Position numbers and translations under genes: made by a program
Part shown: one piece after another, positions 16,378 to 25,358 of the stretch
How the letters are laid out: every line of letters begins with the position of its first letter
Numbering within the stretch: position 1 is the first letter of the stretch
The notes under the pieces: model-generated
What the model was told of the DNA's origin: nothing
Seen by the model: only the letters and a program-made list of their open reading frames with translations
Databases searched by the model: none
DNA from: JANLTP01 sp031363055
Lineage (GTDB): Bacteria > Pseudomonadota > Gammaproteobacteria > Burkholderiales > Burkholderiaceae_E
Direction: 5' to 3'
Assembly (NCBI GenBank): GCA_031363055.1
Contig: JANLTP010000079.1
Location: 1-64,000 of the forward strand
DNA: 64,000 bases

Positions 16378-17396
16378 TGGAAGACTATTCATCGCAAGCC
16401 GAACGGGCCGGCAAGCCTGAAGTTGCGAAAAACCTGACCGCCGCAGGTGTTGAGGCGCCCTGGGAGCGCTCGGTGCTCGAGAAACTGGCGCTTTCCCTGG
16501 TGGAAGAGAAACGGCGCGCCCGCCGCTGGGGAATCTTCTTCAAGCTGACCAGCGTGGCGCTGGCGGTGCTGGCCTTCCTGTACGTGAACGGCAAGTTGAA
16601 TTTTGATTCCACGGAAGCGGTCAACACCAAGCACACCGCGCTGGTGGACGTCATCGGCGTGCTCGATTCTGGCGCCGAGGCCAACGCTGACGCCTTGATC
16701 AACGCGCTGCAGGCGGCCTTCAAGGACAGCAATACCAGCGGCGTGGTCATGCGCATCAACAGCCCCGGTGGCAGCCCGGTACAAGCGGGCATGGTGGTTG
16801 ACGAAATCCGCCGACTCAAGGCCAAGTATCCGAAGATTCCGCTGCATGTCGTCGTCGAGGAGATCTGCGCGTCCGGCGGTTACTACATCGCGGCAGCTGC
16901 CGATCAGATCTATGTTGACAAGGCCAGCTTGATTGGCTCGATCGGCGTTCTCATGGACGGCTTCGGATTTGTCGGCACCATGGAAAAACTCGGCGTCGAG
17001 CGACGCCTGATCACGGCGGGCGCCAACAAGGGCTTTCTGGACAGCTTCTCACCCATGAACGAGGCGCAGCGCAAAGTGGCGCAAAATATGGTTGCGGAGA
17101 TCCATCAGCAATTTATCGATGTGGTTCGAAAGGGTCGCGGCACGCGCTTGAAAGAGTCGCCCGACACATTCTCCGGCCTCGTCTGGAGCGGCGCTAAAAG
17201 TATCGAAATGGGTCTGGCCGATGGTCTCGGCACGGTGGAGTCGGTGGCCAGAGAAGTCATCAAGGCTGAAGAAGTCGTCGATTTTTCGCCAAAAGATAAC
17301 TTTGCCGAGAAAATTGCCAAACGAATTGGCATCAGCGCCGGTCAGACGCTGCAACGATCGCTGCGCAGCGGTTTCGAGGCGCCGGTGTTACGCTGA
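16377..17396 (+). CDS. signal peptide peptidase-like S49 protease (SppA/SohB type)
   Basis: A membrane-anchored serine protease of family S49 that degrades cleaved signal peptides or membrane-protein fragments. The ATG at 16377 has GGAG nine bases upstream and gives 339 residues. A cytoplasmic N-terminus of about 50 residues precedes one membrane span (about 51-70). The Ser-Lys dyad is visible: Ser166 in CASGGYYIA and Lys218 in ITAGANKGFLDSF. RINSPGGSP and LIGSIGVLMDGFG are family motifs. It is the short, single-domain form. Its last 55 bp overlap the 3' end of the convergent methyltransferase gene. Confidence 0.93.
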   Translation: MEDYSSQAERAGKPEVAKNLTAAGVEAPWERSVLEKLALSLVEEKRRARRWGIFFKLTSVALAVLAFLYVNGKLNFDSTEAVNTKHTALVDVIGVLDSGAEANADALINALQAAFKDSNTSGVVMRINSPGGSPVQAGMVVDEIRRLKAKYPKIPLHVVVEEICASGGYYIAAAADQIYVDKASLIGSIGVLMDGFGFVGTMEKLGVERRLITAGANKGFLDSFSPMNEAQRKVAQNMVAEIHQQFIDVVRKGRGTRLKESPDTFSGLVWSGAKSIEMGLADGLGTVESVAREVIKAEEVVDFSPKDNFAEKIAKRIGISAGQTLQRSLRSGFEAPVLR

Positions 17397-18109
17397 AACA
17401 CCGCTTGCAACAAGAATACAGCGCGCCCCTTCGACAATTCGGGCGGCTTTTGGCGCCAGCCTGCAACGGTTTGAGAGACCAGGTTTTCGGCCGCTTCGCC
17501 GATTTCATGGGCCACACACAGGCGCGTCTGGGGTGCCAATACCAACAACAGTGAATCGAGCAGCGCCCGCGCACGGTAGGGCGTTTCGATCATGATGATG
17601 CTCTCCGAGTGAGTGGCCGAGCGCTTTTCCAGCAAGCGAAGTTCACGTTCGCGCTGCTCACGTTCAGCCGCGACATAGCCCACAAACGCAAAGCGCTGGC
17701 CGTTCATGCCGCTGGCCATCAGCGACAGCACAATCGAGCACGGACCAATCAAGGGCACCACCCGAATGCCTCGGCTTTGGGCCAGCCAGACCAGGTTGGC
17801 ACCCGGGTCGGCGACACCCGGGCAGCCGGCATCCGATAACAAGCCCAGATCAAAGCCGTCCATCAGAGGCTTGATCAATGCGTTCAGTTCGGTCTCAGGC
17901 GTGTGTTCGTTGAGTTCGGCAATTTGAGTGGCCGGCAGATTGCGATCCGGATCCACTTGCCTCAAAAAGCGTCGCGCGTTCTTGGCGCTTTCAGCAACAA
18001 AAAAGTTTAACTCGCGCACTCGCTCGAGCGTGTCCATCGGCAGAACCTGCCGAGCCGTGCGCGTTTCACCAATCGGCGTCGGTATGCAAAATAGCCTCCC
18101 CGTACTCAT
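17342..18109 (-). CDS. SAM-dependent methyltransferase, tetrapyrrole methylase family (RsmI-related)
   Basis: A 255-residue protein of the tetrapyrrole methylase fold. Its N-terminus (GRLFCIPTPIGET) and the motifs LGLLSDAGCPGVADPGANLV, PLIGPCSIVLSLMASG and IMIETPYR match the RsmI branch, which methylates a cytidine ribose in 16S rRNA. It is shorter than E. coli RsmI (286 residues) and lacks the usual SKKFE-type segment, so it is probably the RsmI paralogue often found beside maf in betaproteobacteria; its RNA target is not established here. It lies about 60 bp downstream of maf on the same strand. Confidence 0.8.
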   Translation of the reverse strand: MSTGRLFCIPTPIGETRTARQVLPMDTLERVRELNFFVAESAKNARRFLRQVDPDRNLPATQIAELNEHTPETELNALIKPLMDGFDLGLLSDAGCPGVADPGANLVWLAQSRGIRVVPLIGPCSIVLSLMASGMNGQRFAFVGYVAAEREQRERELRLLEKRSATHSESIIMIETPYRARALLDSLLLVLAPQTRLCVAHEIGEAAENLVSQTVAGWRQKPPELSKGRAVFLLQAVFQRNTGASKPLRSDRCSV

Positions 18110-18169
18110 GGTGGTGTCACGATTTACGCTGATTGATGCGAAAGACGACCTGCAAATTCATCACCTCGC

Positions 18170-18790
18170 TTACCGATAGCGCTGGGTTAAAACATCGTAG
18201 CCGCAGCGGGCCAATAGATCGCAAAGCCGGGTCAAGGGTAATCCAATCAGCGCAGTCGGGTCGGAGCCGCTCATCGACTCGAGCAAGGCGATTCCGAGTC
18301 CTTCGCTTTTCGCCGAACCGGCGCAATCGTAGGGTTGTTCGCGCAGCAGATACGCTTGAATCTGTTCGGCGCTCAAGTCCCGGAACCTGGCCTTGATTTC
18401 GGATAGATCAAAGAACTCGATGCCGTCCTCGATACCGACCAGGGCCAGACCGGTATAAAAATGCAAGGTCTTGCCGGAGGCTGCAGTCAGTTGTGCGCAG
18501 GCCCGTTCATGGGTCATCGGCTTGCCAATGATGGTTGTCCCGTCCAGCGTTGCGGTCTGGTCGGATCCGATCACCCAGGCTGAAGGACGCTGGCGAGCGA
18601 TGACTTGTGCTTTTTCGATCGACAGTCGCTTGGCGACGGCTGCGGGCGATTCGCCGGGTTGCGGCGACTCATCGATCTGTGGCGCCAAAACCTCAAACGG
18701 CACACCGAGGCGCTCCAGCAACGCCCGCCGGTAAGTGGAGCTCGAAGCAAGAATAAGTTCGGGGAACGGTTTGGAGCCGGGGCGTGCCAT
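18170..18790 (-). CDS. yceF: Maf-like nucleotide pyrophosphatase (YceF type)
   Basis: A 206-residue Maf/HAM1-fold enzyme that hydrolyses modified nucleoside triphosphates; the YceF branch prefers m7GTP. Key segments are LILASSSTYRRALLERLG (phosphate-binding N-terminus), the acidic DES (QIDESPQPGE), VIGSDQTA with the catalytic Asp, and the Glu-Gly-rich AKSEGLGIALLESMSG. It is divergent from yceD-rpmF-plsX, as in E. coli, which supports the YceF label. The 48-bp gap between maf and yceD must hold both promoters; an AT-rich core with a TATGAT-like box sits there. Confidence 0.9.
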   Translation of the reverse strand: MARPGSKPFPELILASSSTYRRALLERLGVPFEVLAPQIDESPQPGESPAAVAKRLSIEKAQVIARQRPSAWVIGSDQTATLDGTTIIGKPMTHERACAQLTAASGKTLHFYTGLALVGIEDGIEFFDLSEIKARFRDLSAEQIQAYLLREQPYDCAGSAKSEGLGIALLESMSGSDPTALIGLPLTRLCDLLARCGYDVLTQRYR

Positions 18791-18838
18791 TGTGATTGCG
18801 GTCGTGTCAAATAATACTAGTCGAATTATGATACCGAT

Positions 18839-19399
18839 ATGAAGAGCATCCCCCGCAACGCAAACCCAACACCAGAAAGCCCGGCGCGCAGCGCGCCGCC
18901 GGGCTGGGTCGATTCCAGCAACTTTGCTGAACAGAATGGCATCAAGGCAGGGTCAACAGCGACACCGCAACTTGAGCGGCTTGAGTCGTCGCTGGACGGC
19001 GACCCGGGTACGGTGAATTGGCGCTTTACCGGCCGATCCGGCCGATTGGCCGATGGTACGGTGCAGCGCTGGCTTTCGTTAACAGCGGATCTGGATGCCC
19101 AGATGACCTGCTCACGCTGTGACGAACCGGCGCCAGTGGCCGTCTCGCTGGCGCGTGAGTTCCTGTTGGTCGCCGACGAGCGCCGCGCCGAGCTGCTCGA
19201 TGATGAGGCCGAAGACTACGACGTGTTGGTTGATGATCGGCGATTTTCGCTGACCGATCTGCTTGAAGACGAGTGTTTGATGGCGCTACCCAGCTTTGTG
19301 AGCCATCCGGATTGTCGGCCGGTGCAGGCCGAAGCCGAGCCAGAACCGGCGCGAAATCCATTCGCGGCACTGGCCCAATGGCGCAATCCGGAAAAATAG
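18839..19399 (+). CDS. yceD: YceD family protein (DUF177)
   Basis: A 186-residue YceD/DUF177 protein, the conserved gene directly upstream of rpmF. In plants and bacteria this family is linked to 23S rRNA accumulation; the molecular role is not settled. The core contains the Cys-x2-Cys pair MTCSRCDEP, followed by an acidic stretch (LLDDEAEDYDVLVDD) and the conserved DLLEDECLMALPSFVSH. The N-terminal 40 residues are low-complexity. It starts the plus-strand operon yceD-rpmF-plsX-fabH-fabD-fabG-acpP-fabF. Confidence 0.88.
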   Translation: MKSIPRNANPTPESPARSAPPGWVDSSNFAEQNGIKAGSTATPQLERLESSLDGDPGTVNWRFTGRSGRLADGTVQRWLSLTADLDAQMTCSRCDEPAPVAVSLAREFLLVADERRAELLDDEAEDYDVLVDDRRFSLTDLLEDECLMALPSFVSHPDCRPVQAEAEPEPARNPFAALAQWRNPEK

Positions 19400-19474
19400 C
19401 GCCGACGCGATCGGTCCTGGAAACGGTTTGTTGTTATACTCGTGGTCTTTGCTTTTCAAGGCTGGAGTAGCTCC

Positions 19475-19657
19475 ATGGCCGTCCAACAGAACAAGAAATC
19501 CTCCTCGAAGCGTGGCATGCACCGTGCCCACGACTTTTTGTCGGCCCATGCCCTGGGCATTGAGCCGACTACCGGTGAAGTTCACCGCCGTCATCACGTC
19601 AGCCCAAACGGCTTTTATCGCGGCAAGAAAGTCGTCAAAACCAAGTCTGACGAGTAA
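19475..19657 (+). CDS. rpmF: 50S ribosomal protein L32
   Basis: L32 of 60 residues, starting MAVQQNKKSSSKRGMHRAHD and ending in the basic VSPNGFYRGKKVV tail. I use the ATG at 19475, which has GGAG upstream and gives the standard N-terminus; an earlier in-frame ATG at 19442 is not needed. No zinc cysteines are present, so it is the Cys-minus form common in proteobacteria. A TATACT box at 19435-19440 could be a promoter internal to the operon. Confidence 0.96.
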   Translation: MAVQQNKKSSSKRGMHRAHDFLSAHALGIEPTTGEVHRRHHVSPNGFYRGKKVVKTKSDE

Positions 19658-19658
19658 T

Positions 19659-19709
19659 CTGCTTAACGCGACGCAGAGCAGGCAGCAGTGCAGGCAGCAG
19701 GTTAAGCAG
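19659..19709 (+). repeat. rpmF-plsX spacer: 12-bp duplication inside a 9-bp inverted repeat
   Basis: CTGCTTAAC (19659-19667) is complementary to GTTAAGCAG (19701-19709). Inside the loop, gcaggcagcag plus one base is duplicated in tandem (19678-19689 and 19690-19701). The stem could act as an attenuator or RNA stabiliser between rpmF and plsX; this is inference. Confidence 0.65.
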
Positions 19710-19765
19710 CACCAGCCCGAACCATTGCCCCGAGTCGCTCAGTTCAAGCGAATGAGTTGAAACGC

Positions 19766-20800
19766 GTGAAAATTGCTGTTGATTGCATGGGCGGTGATCA
19801 CGGGCTATCGGTAACCGTTCCAGCCAGCTTGTCATTTTTGGCAGCCCACCCCGATTGCGACTTGATTTTGGTCGGCGACAAGGCGTCGCTGGATGCTGCC
19901 TTGGCTGGAGCGGCAACGAACTTGGTGCAGCGCTGCACCATCGAGCATGCCAGCGAAGTGGTCGGCATGAACGAAAGTCCCGCTGTGGCGCTGCGCGGCA
20001 AGCGCGATTCGTCGATGCGGGTTGCTGCGCGTCTGGTCAAGGACGGCGCTGCCCAAGGCTGTATCAGCGCTGGCAACACCGGTGCGCTGATGGCGATTTC
20101 CCGGTACGTCCTGAAAACGCTGGAAGGTATCGATCGACCTGCACTCGCCATGCAGATTCCCAATCAACTGGGCGGTACCACCACCATGCTCGATCTGGGC
20201 GCCAACGTCGACTGCGAACCGATTCATCTTCTGCAGTTTGCGCTCATGGGGGTGTCGCTGGTCAGTGCGCTCGAAGGGCATGAATCGCCGTCGGTGGGTT
20301 TGCTCAATATCGGTGAAGAGGTTATCAAGGGTAACGATGTCGTAAAACTGACGGCCGAACTTCTGAGAGCCAGCGCGCTTAATTTTTACGGCAACGTCGA
20401 GGGTGATGATATATACAAGGGCACAACCCATGTTGTGGTCTGCGATGGTTTTGTCGGTAACGTCGCCTTGAAGACCTCCGAAGGTCTGGCACAAATGATG
20501 GGTGGGTTCATTCGCGAAGAGTTCAGCCGCAGTATCGGCTCGAAATTCATGGGTCTGCTGGCTTACCCGGTGCTCAAGCGATTCAAGGTTCGGGTTGATC
20601 ATCGTCGCTACAACGGCGCCAGTCTGGTGGGATTGCGCGGAGTGGTCATCAAAAGTCATGGATCGGCCGATGCCTACGCCTTTGAATGCGCGTTGGGCCG
20701 GGCCTATGATGCGGCGCGTAACGGACTGGTGGCCCGCATTGCCAGTGGTCTTGCAGAGCTGGCCGCCAACTCGGATGTGTCGAAAGTGCTGATTCCTTGA
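19766..20800 (+). CDS. plsX: phosphate acyltransferase PlsX
   Basis: PlsX converts acyl-ACP to acyl-phosphate, the first step of phospholipid synthesis with PlsY. The protein (about 344 residues) opens MKIAVDCMGGDHG and shows MRVAARLVKDGAAQGCISAG, NTGALMA, GLLNIGEEVIKGND, VVVCDGFVGNVALKTSEG and GLRGVVIKSHG, all family landmarks. The start is either the GTG at 19766, which gives the canonical short N-terminus, or a TTG at 19757. It lies between rpmF and fabH as in most proteobacteria. Confidence 0.95.
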   Translation: MKIAVDCMGGDHGLSVTVPASLSFLAAHPDCDLILVGDKASLDAALAGAATNLVQRCTIEHASEVVGMNESPAVALRGKRDSSMRVAARLVKDGAAQGCISAGNTGALMAISRYVLKTLEGIDRPALAMQIPNQLGGTTTMLDLGANVDCEPIHLLQFALMGVSLVSALEGHESPSVGLLNIGEEVIKGNDVVKLTAELLRASALNFYGNVEGDDIYKGTTHVVVCDGFVGNVALKTSEGLAQMMGGFIREEFSRSIGSKFMGLLAYPVLKRFKVRVDHRRYNGASLVGLRGVVIKSHGSADAYAFECALGRAYDAARNGLVARIASGLAELAANSDVSKVLIP

Positions 20801-20929
20801 GTCTCGGCCCTCGCCGATCGGGCAAACCCTCCGTACAATTCGAGTGCTTGTAGAAAGCTTGTATCTTACGCCCCGCTGATAACGTTCGACCCGTTTCCAA
20901 CTGACGCCCCAAACCCAGAATTTGCGCCC

Positions 20930-21907
20930 ATGCAACGCTATTCCCGAATAATCGGCACCGGAGCGGCCTTACCCGCAGACTGCGTCAGCAACGACGAGCT
21001 GGCCAAACGACTGGCCTTGCGCGGTGTTGAAACCAGCGACTCCTGGATCATGGAGCGCACTGGCATTCGGCAGCGATATCTGGCTACCCCGGAGCTGACC
21101 AGCAGCCAATTGGCCACCGAGGCGGCGCAAAAGGCGCTCGCTGCCGCTAGTATCGATGCGGCGTCGCTCGACCTCATTATTGTCGCGACCTCAACGCCGG
21201 ACTTTGTTTTCCCGAGTACGGCCTGTCTGGTTCAGAAGCAGCTTGGCATTTCGGGCCAGGCGGCGTTTGACATGCAGGCAGTGTGCAGCGGCTTTGTTTA
21301 TGCGCTTGCCACGGCTGATGCCATGATCAAGACCGGCGCGGCGACGCGCGCGCTGGTCATCGGCGCCGAGGTTTTTTCGCGAATACTCGACTGGAGTGAT
21401 CGCACCACCTGCGTATTGTTTGGCGATGGTGCCGGCGCCGTCGTATTGGCGGCGGACGAACGGCCGGGCATTCACGCCAGTCGCCTGTTCGCCGATGGGC
21501 GTTACGAGCATATTTTGCGTACCCCCGGCAATGTCAGTGGCGGCCAGATCATCGGCCACCCGATGTTGACCATGGACGGGCAGGCGGTGTTCAAATTAGC
21601 GGTATCGGTGCTCGATTCGAGCGCCCGGGCTACGGTCGACGCGGCCGGTATGTCCTTGTCAGATATCGACTGGCTGATTCCTCACCAGGCCAATGTTCGT
21701 ATTCTCCAGGCCACCGCACGCAAGCTCGGCATGCCGATCGAAAAAGTGGTGATCGCCGTCGACCAACATGCCAATACCTCGGCAGCGTCGGTGCCGCTGG
21801 CGCTCGATCTGGCCGTTCGTGATGGCCGGATTAAGCCAGGCCATAAAATCATGATGCAAGGCGTTGGTGGCGGTTTCACCTGGGGCGCTGTGTTGGCGAC
21901 GCTTTAA
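20930..21907 (+). CDS. fabH: beta-ketoacyl-ACP synthase III
   Basis: FabH condenses acetyl-CoA with malonyl-ACP to start fatty acid chains. The 325-residue protein has the Cys-His-Asn triad: Cys119 in MQAVCSGF, His252 in LIPHQANVR and Asn282 in DQHANTSAAS. It also has the FGDGAGA and C-terminal GVGGGFTWGA loops. A 129-bp gap separates it from plsX and contains a -10-like TACAAT at 20834-20839, so it may have its own promoter within the cluster. Confidence 0.97.
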   Translation: MQRYSRIIGTGAALPADCVSNDELAKRLALRGVETSDSWIMERTGIRQRYLATPELTSSQLATEAAQKALAAASIDAASLDLIIVATSTPDFVFPSTACLVQKQLGISGQAAFDMQAVCSGFVYALATADAMIKTGAATRALVIGAEVFSRILDWSDRTTCVLFGDGAGAVVLAADERPGIHASRLFADGRYEHILRTPGNVSGGQIIGHPMLTMDGQAVFKLAVSVLDSSARATVDAAGMSLSDIDWLIPHQANVRILQATARKLGMPIEKVVIAVDQHANTSAASVPLALDLAVRDGRIKPGHKIMMQGVGGGFTWGAVLATL

Positions 21908-21925
21908 TACTTTGAAACCAGCATC

Positions 21926-22897
21926 TTGAAACTAGCCTTTGTATTTCCGGGTCAAGGCTCGCAGGTCGTCGGCATGCTCGACAGCTTTGCGGACAACACT
22001 GCCGTCCAGGCGATTCTGCACACGGTGGATACCACATTGAACGAGGACTTGACTTCGCTGATTGCCCGCGGACCCGCTGAGGCGCTTGGCCTGACCGTCA
22101 ATACGCAACCGGCGATGCTGGTCGCCGGATTTGCCTGCTTCAAGGCCTGGTTGGAGGCGGGCGGTCCGGAGCCCGCCATGGTTGCTGGTCACAGCCTGGG
22201 CGAATATACGGCGCTGACGGCCGCTGGCGGCTTGCCGTTGGCCGACGCCGTACGATTGGTTCGCTTGCGAGCCCAGGCCATGCAGGAAGCGGTGCCTGTC
22301 GGTACCGGCGGGATGGCAGCGATTCTCGGACTCGACGATGCAAGCGTCAGCGAAGCCTGCCGGCAAGCTGTCGCCATTGGAGTCGAGGCCGGTCAGCATT
22401 GGGTGGTCGAGCCCGTCAATTTCAATGCGCCCTCGCAAGTGGTCATTGCCGGGCATTCGGCCGCCGTTGAGCAGGCCTGTGTCCAGGCCAAGTCACTGGG
22501 CGCCAAGCGCGCCTTGCCTTTGAGTGTCTCAGCGCCGTTCCATTCGAGCCTGCTGAAACCCGCTGGTCTGCGTCTGCAAACGGCGCTTGCAGCAGTGCAG
22601 GTATCGCTGCCCCGCTACGAATTGGTGAACAACATCGATGCCGTGATCGAGCGCGATCCGGTACAGATCAAGGATGCCCTGGTGCGGCAATCTTACGGCC
22701 CGGTTCAGTGGGTCAAGGTGGTGCAACAAATGGTTGCTCTCGGCGTGACTCGAATGATCGAATTCGGACCCGGCAAGGTATTGACCGGTCTGGCCCCGCG
22801 CATCGACAAGTCGATCAAGGTCAGCGCCGTATTCGATGCAGCCAGTCTTGCGGTAGTGTTGGCCGAGGTGGTAGCGGAACAGAAGGCGGAGGCATGA
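21926..22897 (+). CDS. fabD: malonyl-CoA:ACP transacylase
   Basis: FabD loads malonyl groups onto ACP. The 323-residue protein shows FVFPGQGSQVVGM at the N-terminus, the nucleophile Ser90 in AGHSLGEYTAL, the catalytic His in SAPFHSSLLKPA, and the C-terminal EFGPGKVLTGL. The start is a TTG at 21926, 18 bp after fabH. The stop overlaps fabG by 4 bp (ATGA). Confidence 0.96.
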   Translation: MKLAFVFPGQGSQVVGMLDSFADNTAVQAILHTVDTTLNEDLTSLIARGPAEALGLTVNTQPAMLVAGFACFKAWLEAGGPEPAMVAGHSLGEYTALTAAGGLPLADAVRLVRLRAQAMQEAVPVGTGGMAAILGLDDASVSEACRQAVAIGVEAGQHWVVEPVNFNAPSQVVIAGHSAAVEQACVQAKSLGAKRALPLSVSAPFHSSLLKPAGLRLQTALAAVQVSLPRYELVNNIDAVIERDPVQIKDALVRQSYGPVQWVKVVQQMVALGVTRMIEFGPGKVLTGLAPRIDKSIKVSAVFDAASLAVVLAEVVAEQKAEA

Positions 22898-23634
22898 CGC
22901 AAGGCCGCGTCGCTCTGGTCACAGGCGCCAGTCGAGGCATTGGCCGGGCCATTGCAATCGAGCTTGCAAAACAAGGTGCCATGGTCATTGGCACAGCCAC
23001 CAGTGCAGCGGGCGCCCTGGCTATTGATGACTACATGCGCGATTCAGCGCAGAAGGGCTGCGGGCGCGTGCTCGACGTCACCGACGCCGGGCAGTGCCAA
23101 CAACTCTGTGATTCGATCGTCAAGGAATTCGGGCCGATTCTGATTCTCGTCAATAACGCCGGCATCACGCGAGACAATTTATCGATGCGCATGAAGCCCG
23201 AAGAGTGGTCGGCAGTCATGTCGACCAATCTCGAGGCCGTGTTCAGGATGTCGCAGTTGGTGATGCGCGGCATGATGAAAGCCAGGGAAGGGCGCATCAT
23301 CAACATCGGTTCGGTGGTCGGTTCCAGCGGCAACGCCGGCCAGGCCAATTATTCGGCAGCCAAGGCCGGCGTTGCAGGCCTGAGCCGTTCGTTGGCGCGT
23401 GAGCTCGGCAGCCGCAACATCACGGTGAATTGCATTGCACCGGGCTTCATTGCGACCGACATGACCAAGGCACTCAGCGAGCAGCAGACCGCTGCATTGA
23501 TGGCGCAGATACCGTTGGGTCGCTTGGGGCAGCCCGATGAGATTGCGGCCAGCGTGGCGTTTCTCGCTTCACCGAAAGCGGGCTACATCACGGGTGTGAC
23601 GCTGCATGTCAACGGCGGCATGTACATGGAATGA
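22894..23634 (+). CDS. fabG: 3-oxoacyl-ACP reductase
   Basis: FabG is the NADPH-dependent SDR that reduces beta-ketoacyl-ACP. The 246-residue protein begins MTQGRVALVTGASRGIGRAI and has the NNAGITRDNL segment and the Ser140, Tyr153 and Lys157 catalytic set (NIGSVVGSSGN, YSAAKAG). It ends in the family-typical TLHVNGGMYM. The start at 22894 overlaps the fabD stop; a longer reading frame inside fabD is a shadow. Confidence 0.97.
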   Translation: MTQGRVALVTGASRGIGRAIAIELAKQGAMVIGTATSAAGALAIDDYMRDSAQKGCGRVLDVTDAGQCQQLCDSIVKEFGPILILVNNAGITRDNLSMRMKPEEWSAVMSTNLEAVFRMSQLVMRGMMKAREGRIINIGSVVGSSGNAGQANYSAAKAGVAGLSRSLARELGSRNITVNCIAPGFIATDMTKALSEQQTAALMAQIPLGRLGQPDEIAASVAFLASPKAGYITGVTLHVNGGMYME

Positions 23635-23761
23635 TGCTGTTACAATCGCGCCCCAGCCGGGGACGGCCCGCGATTAGCCGTTTGCAAGTGGCTTACCGGT
23701 GCGAGATCGAAGCGGTGGATTGAAGCTAAACGCTGCGCTATTGAAAGATTCAGGAGTCAGA

Positions 23762-24001
23762 ATGGAAAACATCGAACAACGCGTTAAAAAGATTGTCGCT
23801 GAGCAGTTAGGTGTCAACGAAGCCGAGATCAAGGCAGAGTCATCGTTCATCGATGATCTGGGTGCCGACTCGCTTGATACCGTCGAACTGGTGATGGCGC
23901 TCGAAGACGAATTCGAGACCGAGATTCCCGATGAGCAGGCCGAGAAGATCACGACCGTTCAACACGCGATTGACTACGTCAAGAACCATAGCAAGGCCTG
24001 A
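23762..24001 (+). CDS. acpP: acyl carrier protein
   Basis: ACP of 79 residues, the carrier of growing acyl chains. Ser37 in GADSLDTVELVMALEDEF is the phosphopantetheine site; the holo form would be made by the AcpS encoded at 34.1 kb. It is highly acidic, as usual. The ATG at 23762 follows an AGGAG-like site. The 127-bp spacer after fabG may hold a separate promoter (TACAAT at 23641-23646), consistent with high acpP demand. Confidence 0.97.
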   Translation: MENIEQRVKKIVAEQLGVNEAEIKAESSFIDDLGADSLDTVELVMALEDEFETEIPDEQAEKITTVQHAIDYVKNHSKA

Positions 24002-24056
24002 AGTCAGCAGTTCGTGACTGCTGCCCGATCTGCTTTGATGCTTAGCGAGTAATTTG

Positions 24057-25292
24057 ATGAGCCGACGTCGCGTCGTCATAACCGGCTTGGGTATCGTCTC
24101 ACCCATTGGCAATGATCTCAAGAGCGCCTGGGCGAATGCACTGGCCGGCAAGTCCGGTATCGCCAGGGTAACCCGCTTCGATGTGTCGAATATGCCCGTG
24201 CAGTTCGCGGGTGAAGTCAAGGACTTCGACATCGCCGCTTACATGCCCGCCAAAGAGGCTCGGCATTTTGATACGTTCATTCACTTTGGAATCGCGGCTG
24301 GCCTGCAGGCCTTTCGCGATAGCGCCATTGAGGTCAGCGACGCCAACTCGGATCGCATCGGCGTCATGGTCGGTTCGGGCATTGGCGGCTTGCCGCTGAT
24401 TGAAGATCAGCACTCCGAATATCTGAATCGTGGTGTGCGCCGAATTTCGCCGTTCTTTGTGCCGGGTTCGATCATCAACCTGATCTCGGGCGAACTGTCG
24501 ATCCTGACGGGCGTCAAGGGTCCGAACCTGGCCGTGGTTACCGCCTGCACCACCGGCTTGCACTGCATTGGACTGGCTGGCCGCATGATCGAGTACGGCG
24601 ACGTCGACGTCATGATTGCTGGCGGCGCCGAATCGACCATCTCGCCGTTGGGCATTGGTGGCTTTGCATCGATGCGCGCCCTGTCTACCCGCAACGACGA
24701 CCCGACCACCGCATCGCGCCCGTGGGACAAGGATCGCGACGGGTTTGTGCTGGGCGAGGGCGCCGGGGTCATGGTGCTTGAAGAGTACGAACATGCGAAA
24801 GCGCGCGGCGCGCAGATTTACGCCGAGTTGTCGGGCTTTGGCATGACGGGCGACGCTTATCATATGACGGCACCGAGCACCGATGGTCCACGCCGCTGCA
24901 TGGGTATGGCGCTGCGCAGTGCGGGCGTCAATCCCGATGAGATTACTTATCTGAATGCGCACGGCACCTCGACGCCGCTCGGCGACAAGAACGAGACCGA
25001 GGCGATCAAACTGGCGTTGGGTGAAACAGCAGCTCGAAAAATCGTCGTCAACTCGACCAAATCGATGACCGGTCATTTGCTCGGTGGCGCGGGAGGCATT
25101 GAATCGGTGTTCACGGTGATGGCCGTTCACGACCAGGTTTCACCGCCCACGATCAATATCTTCAACCAGGACCCGGAATGCGACCTCGACTACTGTGCCA
25201 ACGTCGCGCGTCCGATGCGTATTGATGTCGCTATCAAGAATTCATTCGGTTTTGGTGGCACCAACGGTACGCTGGTTTTCCGCCGCTTATAG
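24057..25292 (+). CDS. fabF: beta-ketoacyl-ACP synthase II
   Basis: FabF elongates acyl-ACP with malonyl-ACP. The 411-residue protein has the Cys-His-His triad in VTACTTGLHC, NAHGTSTPLGD and TGHLLGGAGG, and the C-terminal NSFGFGGTNGTLVF. The ATG at 24057 is preferred over the adjacent TTG at 24054. It closes the fatty acid cluster. In related betaproteobacteria the next genes are usually rpoE-rseA-rseB; here a YgfX-like gene and a repeat array follow instead. Confidence 0.97.
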   Translation: MSRRRVVITGLGIVSPIGNDLKSAWANALAGKSGIARVTRFDVSNMPVQFAGEVKDFDIAAYMPAKEARHFDTFIHFGIAAGLQAFRDSAIEVSDANSDRIGVMVGSGIGGLPLIEDQHSEYLNRGVRRISPFFVPGSIINLISGELSILTGVKGPNLAVVTACTTGLHCIGLAGRMIEYGDVDVMIAGGAESTISPLGIGGFASMRALSTRNDDPTTASRPWDKDRDGFVLGEGAGVMVLEEYEHAKARGAQIYAELSGFGMTGDAYHMTAPSTDGPRRCMGMALRSAGVNPDEITYLNAHGTSTPLGDKNETEAIKLALGETAARKIVVNSTKSMTGHLLGGAGGIESVFTVMAVHDQVSPPTINIFNQDPECDLDYCANVARPMRIDVAIKNSFGFGGTNGTLVFRRL

Positions 25293-25358
25293 CAGTCGAC
25301 CGGGTCTTGTCTGGCAGAGCCTCACCTGATCGAATTTCACCGCTCGCGACTGTTCCCG

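Noticed and set aside
24099..25130. 343-codon minus-strand frame opposite fabF
   Set aside because: Shadow of fabF caused by GC-rich third positions; His/Arg-rich and without motifs.
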